Below, piece after piece: positions 9,300 to 17,363 of a stretch of 64,000 nucleotides of DNA; position 1 is the stretch's first letter, and each line of letters starts with the position of its first letter. The translations under genes were made by a program, and so were the position numbers. Below the pieces are notes generated by a model, which was not told the DNA's origin, did no database searches, and saw only the letters and a program-made list of their open reading frames with translations. Source of the stretch: Clostridiales bacterium (GTDB lineage Bacteria; Bacillota; Clostridia; Christensenellales; Aristaeellaceae); the NCBI GenBank assembly GCA_015056255.1, contig SVGP01000011.1, positions 1-64,000 on the forward strand, written 5' to 3'.

Positions 9300-10052
9300 A
9301 TGATCAAACGAATCTTCGTCTCCATTCTGATTCTGTCTCTTCTGATTCCCTTCGCTTGTAGCGAAAGTTGGCAAACGCCAGCCCTCAAGAATCCGCAGGA
9401 CGCATATGAATACTATATGGAAGAAACCGACGGCAGCGAGCAAATGATTTTCGGCGTGATTGATATCATGAATGAAGAGCTGGCTATTGTCGAGGAACAC
9501 GGCGCGGTCAAATTCGTAATGTCTTATATCGGCTCTGACGGCACACCCATGATCGTCGTAGACAACTACCTGCAAAAATCCGAATTCGGAAACGTTCACA
9601 TTGTTGAAACCACACATTTGGGCGAAACCAGCACCGTATATAATATCGGAACCAAAATGTATCAGCTCCGCGAGGACAGTATTTCCGTGACCGATAGCGG
9701 CTATACTCAGGAAGAAGCCGACTGGTTCTGGAACAGCTACATCTTTCCCTTCGGCCGTCTGGAAGTGTTGAACGGTGTCCGGCAGGATGAAAACGGCTAC
9801 AGCTATTTTCTGATCAAAAGCGACGACACCATGACGTTTGAATACGTTGTAGGCGGCAGCATGAAGATCAGGCAACTTCGCGTGTATTACTCAGACGGAA
9901 GCGGTAATCTTGAGCTTGCAATCCTCGTTGACTACGGCGTAAGCGAAGCGCAGCCGCTTCCAAAGGATCTCATTGATCATCTTACGCAAACCGCCGAATC
10001 CACTTCCTCTGCAAGCACTTCTCCAGAGAGTGCTTACATCCGTTCCTTATAA
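9300..10052 (+). CDS. Secreted or lipid-anchored protein of unknown function
   Basis: 250 residues with an N-terminal signal (MIKRIFVSILILSLLIPFAC). The cysteine at residue 20 could be a lipobox, although PFAC is a poor match, so ordinary signal peptidase cleavage is equally possible. The mature part alternates beta-type segments with acidic and aromatic residues (DAYEYYMEETDG, GYTQEEADWFWNSYIFP) and loosely resembles LolA-like lipoprotein-carrier folds; I do not recognise a family. AAAGGAGG before the ATG, own promoter and own terminator make it a monocistronic gene. Confidence 0.8.
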   Translation: MIKRIFVSILILSLLIPFACSESWQTPALKNPQDAYEYYMEETDGSEQMIFGVIDIMNEELAIVEEHGAVKFVMSYIGSDGTPMIVVDNYLQKSEFGNVHIVETTHLGETSTVYNIGTKMYQLREDSISVTDSGYTQEEADWFWNSYIFPFGRLEVLNGVRQDENGYSYFLIKSDDTMTFEYVVGGSMKIRQLRVYYSDGSGNLELAILVDYGVSEAQPLPKDLIDHLTQTAESTSSASTSPESAYIRSL

Positions 10053-10090
10053 AGCTGCTGCGGAAAAATTCTGCAGCAGCTCTTTTTCTA
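10053..10090 (+). terminator. Terminator of the 9300-10052 gene
   Basis: AGCTGCTGC (10053-10061) pairs with GCAGCAGCT (10073-10081), followed by CTTTTTCT. Confidence 0.88.
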
Positions 10091-10201
10091 TTTCAATGCC
10101 AAAAGCTGTTTTCTCCCCTATAATTATCACAAATTCCCATCGTCTACACCAAAAATATTTTGATATTTTACGCCATAAATGAACCAAAACAGTATAAAGT
10201 A

Positions 10202-10210
10202 TGATATAAT
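10202..10210 (+). promoter_or_regulatory. Extended -10 promoter of the hdr-flx-frd operon
   Basis: TGATATAAT is an extended -10 (TGn plus TATAAT at 10205-10210). No good -35 is visible 16-18 bp upstream. The inferred start site near 10217 leaves a leader of about 109 nt before hdrB. Confidence 0.55.
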
Positions 10211-10232
10211 ACATTCGGAGTAATATAAGCGC

Positions 10233-10307
10233 ATGGAACTGAGCCTGCGCAGCATATTCAGATACCCCACCTCATTTGATCGATTCTTAAATCAAAAGAT
10301 TTGCTGA
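10233..10307 (+). CDS. Possible 24-codon leader peptide upstream of hdrB
   Basis: An ATG at 10233 opens a frame of 24 codons ending in TGA at 10305-10307, just before the hdrB ribosome site (AAAGGAG). The peptide runs from MELSLRSIF to LNQKIC. GGAG at 10217-10220 is 12 bp upstream, a little far, so translation is uncertain. It lies entirely in the operon leader. Confidence 0.25.
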   Translation: MELSLRSIFRYPTSFDRFLNQKIC

Positions 10308-10325
10308 CCAAAGGAGCAGACCACT

Positions 10326-11111
10326 ATGATTTACAGTTATTATCCGGGATGCACCCTGAAGGACAGGGCAAAACAGCTGGACGAAAGCGCAAGAAGCGCA
10401 TTAAAGGCGCTCGGCATCGAGCTTAAGGAGCTGGATGCGTGGCAGTGCTGCGGCGCAGTCTACCCGCAGGCTTCGGATGAGATCGCCTCCCGCCTTTCCG
10501 CCGTGCGCGCGCTGTCGGACGCAGAAAACGGCAAGCTCGTTACCCTGTGTTCCGCCTGCCATCACGTGATCAAGCGCACCAATTACGACTGGGTGAGGGA
10601 CGAAAACTTCAGAACCAAGGCGACCAACTATTTAAAGCCCGAAACGCCCTATGATGGATCAACGCAGGTTATCCATGTGCTTGAGCTCATCCGGGATGAA
10701 ATCGGCTTTGAGAATCTGAAAAAGTTGGTTGTAAATCCCTTAACCGGCAGAAAAATCGGCGCGTTTTACGGCTGCATGGTGCTTCGCCCCGGCAAAGCCC
10801 TCGCCTTTGACGATCCCGAAAACCCGACGATCATTGAAGATTTCATAAAGGCTCTCGGCGCAGAGCCCGTGAAATATGCCTACAGAAACGAATGCTGCGG
10901 CGCGTATGTCGCCCTTGAAGACAAGTCCGCTGCCGAGACGCAGGTGGACAGGGCGCTCAATTCCGCCATCAAGGCCGGATGCGAGGAGCTGATCACCGCC
11001 TGCCCCTTGTGCATGTATAACCTCGTTCACAATGCGACGGCAAACAAGCTTCCCGTCAGATACTTTACCGAGCTTCTGGCAGAAGCGCTCGGCGTAAAGG
11101 AGGGCGAATAA
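10326..11111 (+). CDS. hdrB: HdrB-like heterodisulfide reductase subunit B (two CCG domains)
   Basis: 261 residues, the usual HdrB length. Two CCG cysteine motifs that bind noncubane [4Fe-4S] clusters are complete: Cys9, Cys41-Cys42, Cys75, Cys78 and Cys150, Cys190-Cys191, Cys226, Cys229. In methanogens this subunit reduces the CoM-S-S-CoB disulfide; in bacteria HdrB homologues serve other acceptors. First gene of a nine-gene operon (AAGGAG 9 bp upstream). Here it is likely the exit branch of HdrA, passing electrons toward the FrdB/FrdA-like subunits or a disulfide partner (inference). No DsrC-like protein is visible in the window. Confidence 0.93.
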   Translation: MIYSYYPGCTLKDRAKQLDESARSALKALGIELKELDAWQCCGAVYPQASDEIASRLSAVRALSDAENGKLVTLCSACHHVIKRTNYDWVRDENFRTKATNYLKPETPYDGSTQVIHVLELIRDEIGFENLKKLVVNPLTGRKIGAFYGCMVLRPGKALAFDDPENPTIIEDFIKALGAEPVKYAYRNECCGAYVALEDKSAAETQVDRALNSAIKAGCEELITACPLCMYNLVHNATANKLPVRYFTELLAEALGVKEGE

Positions 11112-11112
11112 T

Positions 11113-11505
11113 ATGAATAACCGCGTGAAAACCCTCACCGAGACCGCCCTTTCCATCAGCGGCGTAAACGTCAAAAAATGCATGAAATGCGGCAAATGCT
11201 CCGGCACCTGCCCGAGCTACGACAAGATGGAATACCATCCGCATCAGTTTGTGTCGATGGTAGAAAAGGGCGAAATCGAAAAGCTCATGGAAAGCCCCTC
11301 CATCTATTACTGCTTAAGCTGCATGGCGTGCGTCGAACGCTGCCCCAGAGGCGTTGAGCCCGGAAAGCTCGTTGAAGCCGTAAGGCTTATGAAAATCCGC
11401 CAGCAGGATCAGAACCACAAAAACGGAAACGATATTGCGCATATCGCCGATGAGTTTGTGCCTCAGCAGCTGCTCATGGCCGCCATGCGCAAATACAGAA
11501 AGTAA
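11113..11505 (+). CDS. hdrC: HdrC-like ferredoxin subunit, 2 x [4Fe-4S]
   Basis: 130 residues with two ferredoxin motifs, Cys23/26/29/33 (CMKCGKCSGTCP) and Cys67/70/73/77 (CLSCMACVERCP). HdrC wires HdrA to HdrB. Only one base separates it from hdrB, indicating coupled translation. No membrane segment, so the complex is cytoplasmic. Confidence 0.93.
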   Translation: MNNRVKTLTETALSISGVNVKKCMKCGKCSGTCPSYDKMEYHPHQFVSMVEKGEIEKLMESPSIYYCLSCMACVERCPRGVEPGKLVEAVRLMKIRQQDQNHKNGNDIAHIADEFVPQQLLMAAMRKYRK

Positions 11506-11520
11506 GGAGGAAAACCACAG

Positions 11521-13512
11521 ATGCAGAAAATCGGCGTATTCGTCTGCTGGTGCGGATCGAACATCGCAGGCACGGTAGACGTTGAAAAGGTTGCCGAGGC
11601 TTTAAAGAGCGTGCCCGGCGTGGTATACTCCGTAAGCTACCAGTATATGTGCTCCGCAGCGGGACAAAAGCTGATCACGGACGCCATCCACGAATACAAG
11701 CTGGACGGCATCGTCGTCGCCTCCTGCTCCCCCCGCATGCACGAAAACACCTTCCGTAAAACCGCGGAAGCGGCGGGCCTCAACCCCTATATGGTTGAAA
11801 TTGCAAACATCCGCGAGCAGTGCTCCTGGATTCATAAGGATAAGGAAGTCGGCACGGAAAAGGCCATCGTGCTTGCCAAGGCCGCCGTTGCCAAGCTTAA
11901 AAACGACAAGCCCCTTCAGGCCGGAACCAGCAAGGTCACAAAGCGCGCCCTCGTCATCGGCGGCGGCATCGCCGGCATCCAGACCGCGCTGGACGTAGCC
12001 GACGCGGGCTATGAGGTTGACATCGTCGAACAAAAGCCCACCATCGGCGGCCGCATGGCGCAGCTGGACAAAACCTTCCCCACGCTTGACTGCTCCGCTT
12101 GCATTCTGACGCCCAAAATGGTCGAAGCTGCGCAGAACGAGAAGATCAATATCATTTCCTACGCAAAGGTCGAAAAGGTGTCCGGCTTTGTAGGCTCCTT
12201 CAAGGCCACCATCCGCAAAAAGGCCAGATTTGTCGATGAAACCAAGTGCACCGGCTGCTCCCTTTGCATGACCAAGTGCCCCTCCAAAAAGGGAAAGGAC
12301 GAGTTCAATATGGAAATGAATAACCGTCCTGCAATCTATATTCCCTTCGCGCAGGCCATTCCGAACGTAGCCGTCATCGACCCCGAGCAGTGTATCAAGC
12401 TCAAAACCGGAAAGTGCGGTCTTTGCGAAAAAGTCTGCTCCGTAGGTGCGATCAACTATAAAATGGAAGACGAGCTAATTGAGCGCGAATATGGCGCAAT
12501 CGTCGTTGCAACCGGCTTTAAGCCCATCGATCCGAGCCCCCTTGGCGAATACGGTTACGCTGAAAACGCAGATGTTGTAACCAGCCTTGAGCTTGAGCGT
12601 CTGATGAACGCAGCCGGTCCTACCAAAGGAACGCTTCTGCGTCCCTCCGATGGAAAACATCCTCACGAAATCGTGTTTATCCAGTGCGTAGGCTCCCGCT
12701 GCGATGAAAACACCGAGCGCGGAAAGCCCTACTGCTCCAAAATCTGCTGTATGTACACAGCCAAGCACGCCATGCTCATCCGCGACAAGTATCCGGACAC
12801 CAATGTGCATGTATTCTACATTGACGTCCGCACGCCCGGCAAAAACTTTGACGAGTTCTACCGCCGCGCAGTCGAGCAGTACAATGTCGACTACATCAAG
12901 GGCATGGTCGGAAAAGTCGCTAAGGAAGGCGACAAGCTGATGGTTCGCGGAAGCGATTTAATCAACAACCGTCAGGTTGAAATTGCCGCCGACTTAGTCG
13001 TTCTGGCTACCGCCATCGAGCCCGATCCCTCCGCCCGCTCCATCGGAACGATGCTGACCGCCTCTATGGACACCAACGACTTCTTTACCGAAGCCCACGC
13101 AAAGCTCCGCCCCGTCGAATCCCCGACTGCCGGCATCTTTTTATCCGGCGCATGTCAGGGCCCGAAGGACGTTCCCGAAACGGTCGCGCAGGCGAGCGCA
13201 GCGGCCTCCAAGGTCATCGGCCTTTTAGCCAAGGACCATCTGGTCACCAACCCCTGCGTTGCAGAATCCAACGAACTGATGTGCAACGGTTGCTCGCAGT
13301 GCGAAAAGGTTTGCCCCTACGGCGCGATCACCTATATCGAAAAAGAGGTTCGCGGCCCCGGCGTTCGCGAAATTCGCAGAGTCGCTCAGGTCAATCCCGC
13401 CATCTGCCAGGGCTGCGGCGCGTGCACCGTCACCTGCCCGTCCGGCGCAATGGACTTAAAGGGCTTTTCCAACAAGCAGATCATGGCGGAGGTGGATGAG
13501 ATATGTCTGTAA
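11521..13512 (+). CDS. hdrA: HdrA-like flavoprotein, candidate electron-bifurcating subunit
   Basis: 663 residues. An N-terminal Cys-rich domain (CWCGSN, YMCSAAGQ, VVASCSPRMHENTF) precedes a Rossmann FAD domain (VIGGGIAGIQTALDVADAG, about 145-163, then GGRMAQLDKTFPTLDCSAC). Four further cluster motifs follow: CTGCSLCMTKCP, CIKLKTGKCGLCEKVC, CNGCSQCEKVCPYGAI and CQGCGACTVTCPSGAM. This is the full-length HdrA type whose FAD bifurcates electrons in MvhADG-HdrABC. In this operon it would take electrons from the MvhD/Flx side and send them to ferredoxin and to HdrB. GGAGG precedes the ATG 15 bp after hdrC. Confidence 0.93.
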   Translation: MQKIGVFVCWCGSNIAGTVDVEKVAEALKSVPGVVYSVSYQYMCSAAGQKLITDAIHEYKLDGIVVASCSPRMHENTFRKTAEAAGLNPYMVEIANIREQCSWIHKDKEVGTEKAIVLAKAAVAKLKNDKPLQAGTSKVTKRALVIGGGIAGIQTALDVADAGYEVDIVEQKPTIGGRMAQLDKTFPTLDCSACILTPKMVEAAQNEKINIISYAKVEKVSGFVGSFKATIRKKARFVDETKCTGCSLCMTKCPSKKGKDEFNMEMNNRPAIYIPFAQAIPNVAVIDPEQCIKLKTGKCGLCEKVCSVGAINYKMEDELIEREYGAIVVATGFKPIDPSPLGEYGYAENADVVTSLELERLMNAAGPTKGTLLRPSDGKHPHEIVFIQCVGSRCDENTERGKPYCSKICCMYTAKHAMLIRDKYPDTNVHVFYIDVRTPGKNFDEFYRRAVEQYNVDYIKGMVGKVAKEGDKLMVRGSDLINNRQVEIAADLVVLATAIEPDPSARSIGTMLTASMDTNDFFTEAHAKLRPVESPTAGIFLSGACQGPKDVPETVAQASAAASKVIGLLAKDHLVTNPCVAESNELMCNGCSQCEKVCPYGAITYIEKEVRGPGVREIRRVAQVNPAICQGCGACTVTCPSGAMDLKGFSNKQIMAEVDEICL

Positions 13513-13946
13513 CGAATCCCAACTGGAAACCCAAAATCGTCGCCTTCTGCTGCAACTGGTGCTCCTATGCAGGCGCTGACCTCGCAGGCAGCGGCCGCAT
13601 GAGCTATCCGGCGGACGTAAAAATCATCCGCGTGCCCTGCTCCTGCCGCGTAAACCCCATGTTCATCCTGCGCGCCTTTGAACGCGGCGCAGACGGCGTG
13701 ATCATCTGCGGCTGCCATCCGGGCGACTGCCACTACACAAGCGGCAACTATTATGCAAGAAGAAGACTTACAATGCTGTTTTCAATGCTGGATTACCTCG
13801 GCATTGAGCGCGGCAGAACCCGCGTGGAATGGGTTTCCGCCGCTGAGGGCGCAAAGTTTTCAAAGACCATGAACGAATTTGTCGAGACCATTTACAGTCT
13901 TGGCGAAAACAGAAAGCTGGGTGATATCAGATGCAAAAAATCATGA
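13503..13946 (+). CDS. MvhD/FlxD-like [2Fe-2S] subunit
   Basis: 147 residues with the conserved cysteines of MvhD (CCNWC at 16-20, RVPCSCRVNP, ICGCHPGDCHY). In methanogens MvhD links the hydrogenase to HdrA; in bacteria the same protein (FlxD) links an NADH-oxidising module. The gene overlaps the end of hdrA by 10 bp, the usual arrangement of HdrA and its electron-input adaptor. No hydrogenase genes are nearby, so the donor is the Flx-type module that follows. Confidence 0.92.
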   Translation: MSVTNPNWKPKIVAFCCNWCSYAGADLAGSGRMSYPADVKIIRVPCSCRVNPMFILRAFERGADGVIICGCHPGDCHYTSGNYYARRRLTMLFSMLDYLGIERGRTRVEWVSAAEGAKFSKTMNEFVETIYSLGENRKLGDIRCKKS

Positions 13947-14812
13947 ACTCAATCAAAGCCCGCGCAATCGAATTGCTTTCTGATGGAACCGTAAAGCGCG
14001 TAATCGGCTGGGAAAAGGGCGAAGGCAAATACGACTGGTCCCCCGCGCTTTTTGAAACCGCCGAAGAAATGGATTCCTTTGTTTACGGCGAATATGCCGG
14101 AAGCAATTTAAGCAAATACTGTCTGAAATTTGACCGCCAGGAGGGCAAAACCCTCGTCATCCTTAAGCCCTGCGATACGCTTTCCTTCAATCAGCTTTTG
14201 AAGGAGCACCGTTTGAACCGCGAAAAGTTCTACATCATCGGCGCGGGCTGCAAGGGCATGAAAAACGAAATGGGCGCGCTTCTTAAGTGCAATGCCTGCA
14301 AGGGCAAGGACTTTGAAGTGTACGATGAAATCATCGACGATGAAGAATCGAGAAAACCCCAGAATACCTTTGACCGGATGATCGGCGTTTCTGAGCTTGA
14401 AAAGATGACTGCCGAAGAACGGTATGAATTCTGGAGAGGCGAACTTTCCCGCTGCATCCGCTGTAACGCCTGCAGAAACGTTTGCCCCGCCTGCACGTGC
14501 GTAAAGTGCGTGTTCGACAATCCCGCATCGGGCGTTCAGTCCAAGGCGCCCGTCACGGATTTTGAGGAAAACATGTTCCACATCATCCGCGCCTTCCACG
14601 TGGCCGGACGCTGCACCGACTGCGGCGAATGCTCCAGAGTCTGCCCGCAGAACATCCCGCTTCACCTTTTAAACCGCAAATTCATCAAGGACATGAATGA
14701 GCTTTACGGCGAATACCAGGCCGGCGAGGGCGAGGAAGAGAGAACGCCCCTCACCAGCTACACCAAGGAAGACGCCGAACCCGGGATCGTGCATGAAAGG
14801 GGGAACGCATAA
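13931..14812 (+). CDS. Iron-sulfur subunit with FrhB-like N-domain and two [4Fe-4S] clusters (Flx module)
   Basis: 293 residues. The N-terminal half (LKPCDTLSFNQLL, IIGAGCKGM, LLKCNACKGKD) resembles the coenzyme F420 hydrogenase/dehydrogenase beta family. The C-terminal half has CIRCNACRNVCPACTCVKC and CTDCGECSRVCP. It overlaps the MvhD-like gene by 16 bp and the next gene by one base (TAATG). Corresponds by composition to one of the two ferredoxin-type subunits of bacterial FlxABCD; I cannot say which letter. Role: relay between the NAD(P)H reductase and MvhD/HdrA. Confidence 0.8.
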   Translation: MQKIMNSIKARAIELLSDGTVKRVIGWEKGEGKYDWSPALFETAEEMDSFVYGEYAGSNLSKYCLKFDRQEGKTLVILKPCDTLSFNQLLKEHRLNREKFYIIGAGCKGMKNEMGALLKCNACKGKDFEVYDEIIDDEESRKPQNTFDRMIGVSELEKMTAEERYEFWRGELSRCIRCNACRNVCPACTCVKCVFDNPASGVQSKAPVTDFEENMFHIIRAFHVAGRCTDCGECSRVCPQNIPLHLLNRKFIKDMNELYGEYQAGEGEEERTPLTSYTKEDAEPGIVHERGNA

Positions 14813-15825
14813 TGCGCCAGTTTCCCGAAAGCAAAGTGCTTGACATTATAAGGTCAACCCCCTGCCCCGTGTACGCGCCGGTGGAGGACGGAAGCCTGGT
14901 CGTATATAACCGCTATGAAGACGGCATGACCCTGCGCCTTGATCAGATTCCGACCGACAAAACTCCAAAAGACATTCTCTTTCCCCAGTGGGAAAACCTG
15001 ATGCACTTCAGAATGGAAGGAAAAACCATCGAGCTGACCGAAGAAAAGCGCATGGAAGAGGATTACGTCATCTTCGGCGTCCGCGCATGCGACGTTCAGG
15101 CGTTCAAGGTGCTGGACAAGGTTTTCCTCTCCGATCCCGTCGACACCTATTATGCGGCTCGCCGCGAGCACGGAACCATCGTCGCCCTCGCCTGCACCAG
15201 CATGAATGACACCTGCTTCTGTAAAAACTTCTCCGTCGATCCTTCCCAGCCCGATGCGGACGTTGTTCTCTGGCTGATCGGAGACGACTATTACTGCGAG
15301 GCCTATACCGATAAGGGCCGCGCGCTTCTTTCCAAATGGGACACCCGCGAAGCTGAGGACGGCCCCGTTGAATGGATCAAGGGCGAGATCGATAAAAAAT
15401 ACGAAAGTCTGCCCTTTGCGCATCTGAATATGAACGGCTTTGACGCGGAGCACCTGATGGAAAAATTCAATTCTCCCAAGTGGAAGAAGCTTTCCATGGC
15501 TTGCCTTGGCTGCGGCAGCTGCACCTTCTCCTGCCCCACCTGTCAGTGCTACGACATTCGCGACTACGACACAGGAAACGGCATTCAGAGATACAGGTGC
15601 TGGGACTCCTGCATGTATTCCGATTTCACCCTCATGGCGCACGGCACCAACCGTCCCACACAGCTTGAACGGTATCGCCAGAGATTCATGCACAAGCTTG
15701 TGTATTTCCCGTCCAATAACGACGGCATGTATTCCTGCGTCGGCTGCGGCCGCTGCATTGAAAAATGCCCCATGAATCTCAACATTGTAAAGGTCATCAA
15801 GGCATTGGGGGAAGACGCAAAATGA
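14812..15825 (+). CDS. 4Fe-4S dicluster subunit, HydB/AsrA type (Flx module)
   Basis: 337 residues. The N-terminal region has the sulfhydrogenase-beta/anaerobic-sulfite-reductase-A pattern (FGVRACDVQAFKVLDKVF, YYAARREHGTIVALACTS, TCFCKNF). The C-terminal region binds two [4Fe-4S] clusters (CLGCGSCTFSCPTCQC, CVGCGRCIEKCPMN). In sulfhydrogenases and Asr this subunit pairs with a FAD/NAD reductase like the next gene, which starts within its stop codon (ATGA). An electron relay, not a catalytic sulfite site; no AsrC-type gene is adjacent. Confidence 0.85.
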   Translation: MRQFPESKVLDIIRSTPCPVYAPVEDGSLVVYNRYEDGMTLRLDQIPTDKTPKDILFPQWENLMHFRMEGKTIELTEEKRMEEDYVIFGVRACDVQAFKVLDKVFLSDPVDTYYAARREHGTIVALACTSMNDTCFCKNFSVDPSQPDADVVLWLIGDDYYCEAYTDKGRALLSKWDTREAEDGPVEWIKGEIDKKYESLPFAHLNMNGFDAEHLMEKFNSPKWKKLSMACLGCGSCTFSCPTCQCYDIRDYDTGNGIQRYRCWDSCMYSDFTLMAHGTNRPTQLERYRQRFMHKLVYFPSNNDGMYSCVGCGRCIEKCPMNLNIVKVIKALGEDAK

Positions 15826-16649
15826 CAAAAGACGCTCTTGTGCCGGTCATCGGCATTGTAACAGACGTTCGCGTGGACACGCCGGACGTAAAAACCTTCC
15901 GCGTTAACGCACTTGATGGCGGCAAATGCTTTGAGCATATGCCCGGTCAGTGCGCCATGCTCTCCATTCCCGGCGTGGGCGAAGCGATGTTTTCCATCAC
16001 CTCCTCCCCCACGAACACCGAGTTTATGGAGTTTTCGATCAAAAAGTGCGGATGCTTAACCGAGTGGCTTCACCAGATGGACGTGGGCCAGATGATCACC
16101 ATCCGCGGCCCCTACGGAAACGCCTTCCCGGTAGAGGAGGATTTAAAGGGAAAAGACCTTCTCTTTATCGCAGGCGGCATCGGCCTTGCACCCCTTCGTT
16201 CCGTCATCAATTACGTTCGCGCAAAGCGTGAAAATTACGGCAAGGTGCGTATCGTTTACGGTTCCCGCTCGAAGGACGACCTTGTGGATTATCCCGAAAT
16301 CGTAAACGAATGGTGCAAGGAAGCCGGAATCGAAGTTTTCCTGACCATCGACCGCGAACAGGAGGGCTGGGACGGACATGTGGGATTTGTGCCCAACTAT
16401 GTAACGGAACTGGGCTTTGATCCCGAAGGACGCGTTCTGGTCTGCGGCCCGCCCATCATGATCAAGTTCACAACCGAAGCGCTTGTAAAGCTCGGCTTTG
16501 ACAAAACCCAGATTTACACCACCATGGAGCTTCGAATGAAGTGCGGCGTAGGCAAATGCGGCCGCTGCAACATCGGCGACAAATACGTCTGCAAGGACGG
16601 CCCCGTGTTCCGCTATGATGAATTGGGCGAGCTGCCCGCCGAGTACTGA
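15822..16649 (+). CDS. FlxA-like NAD(P)H oxidoreductase, FAD and [2Fe-2S]
   Basis: 275 residues of the ferredoxin-NADP reductase/DHOD-B family. FAD site: PGQCAMLSI followed by MFSITSSP. NAD site: IAGGIGLAPLRSVINY (about 115-130). C-terminal [2Fe-2S] ligands: MKCGVGKCGRCNIG plus a Cys in KYVCKDG. Probably oxidises NADH and feeds the ferredoxin-type subunits. The start at 15822 is chosen because it forms an ATGA overlap with the preceding stop and follows GGGGGA; a longer frame from 15765 would run deep into the previous gene. Confidence 0.9.
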   Translation: MTKDALVPVIGIVTDVRVDTPDVKTFRVNALDGGKCFEHMPGQCAMLSIPGVGEAMFSITSSPTNTEFMEFSIKKCGCLTEWLHQMDVGQMITIRGPYGNAFPVEEDLKGKDLLFIAGGIGLAPLRSVINYVRAKRENYGKVRIVYGSRSKDDLVDYPEIVNEWCKEAGIEVFLTIDREQEGWDGHVGFVPNYVTELGFDPEGRVLVCGPPIMIKFTTEALVKLGFDKTQIYTTMELRMKCGVGKCGRCNIGDKYVCKDGPVFRYDELGELPAEY

Positions 16650-16683
16650 TAAAGCCTTTTTAGAAAACGGAGGAAAGAAATAT

Positions 16684-17349
16684 ATGGTTAACGTCTATCT
16701 GATGGGCAAAAAGTACGAAGTGCCCGAGGGACTTACGATCATGGGCGCAATGGAATACGCCGGATATCAGCTGGTTCGCGGCTGCGGCTGCCGAAACGGC
16801 TTCTGCGGCGCATGCGCCACCGTCTACCGCATCAAGGGCGAGCGCGAGCTGCACGCCTGTCTCGCCTGCCAGACCACCGTTGAAAACGACATGTATATCG
16901 CAACTCTGCCCTTCTTCCCCTTGGAAAAGCAGGTTTACGACATCAATGAAATCAAGCCCGACGCACAGGTGATGATGCAGCTTTATCCCGAAATCTATTC
17001 CTGCATCGGCTGTAACGCCTGCACCAAGAGCTGCTCTCAGTCTTTAAACGTCATGCAATACATCGCTTACGCCCAGAGAGGCGATTTCGCAGCCTGCGCC
17101 GAAGAAAGCTTCGACTGCGTCATGTGCGGCATCTGCTCCTCCCGCTGCCCCGCTGGTATTTCCCATCCGCAGGTAGCAGAACTTGCCCGCCGCTTAAACG
17201 GCAAATACCTGATGCCCGAAGCCAAGCATCTGACTGAGCGCGTCAAGGAAATCGAGGACGGCCTGATGGAAAAGGAAATCGAAGCCATCATGGCAAAGCC
17301 CCTTTCCGAGCTTAAAGAACTTTACAACCACAGAGACATCGAAAAGTAA
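16684..17349 (+). CDS. FrdB/SdhB/TfrB-like iron-sulfur protein with one [2Fe-2S] and two [4Fe-4S]
   Basis: 221 residues. A plant-type ferredoxin domain holds Cys34, 36, 41, 44, 59 and 62. A ferredoxin domain has two complete [4Fe-4S] motifs, Cys107/110/113/117 and Cys145/148/151/155. Quinone-linked FrdB and SdhB have one [3Fe-4S] cluster in this region, so the second complete CxxCxxCxxxC points to a soluble electron chain. Start at 16684: GGAGGA lies 9 bp upstream. Fourteen bp before the flavoprotein gene. Resembles the SdhB-like half of methanogen thiol:fumarate reductase TfrB, with HdrB supplied by a separate gene. Confidence 0.87.
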   Translation: MVNVYLMGKKYEVPEGLTIMGAMEYAGYQLVRGCGCRNGFCGACATVYRIKGERELHACLACQTTVENDMYIATLPFFPLEKQVYDINEIKPDAQVMMQLYPEIYSCIGCNACTKSCSQSLNVMQYIAYAQRGDFAACAEESFDCVMCGICSSRCPAGISHPQVAELARRLNGKYLMPEAKHLTERVKEIEDGLMEKEIEAIMAKPLSELKELYNHRDIEK

Positions 17350-17363
17350 GGAGGCCGAAACGC

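Noticed and set aside
10326-11505. Methanogen-type heterodisulfide reductase and archaeal origin
   Set aside because: Promoters, ribosome sites, the Flx module and all neighbours are bacterial, and Hdr-like complexes are common in anaerobic bacteria.
14854-15828. 324-codon minus-strand frame
   Set aside because: Shadow of the 4Fe-4S dicluster gene; its Val/Ala/Gly-rich sequence resembles no family.
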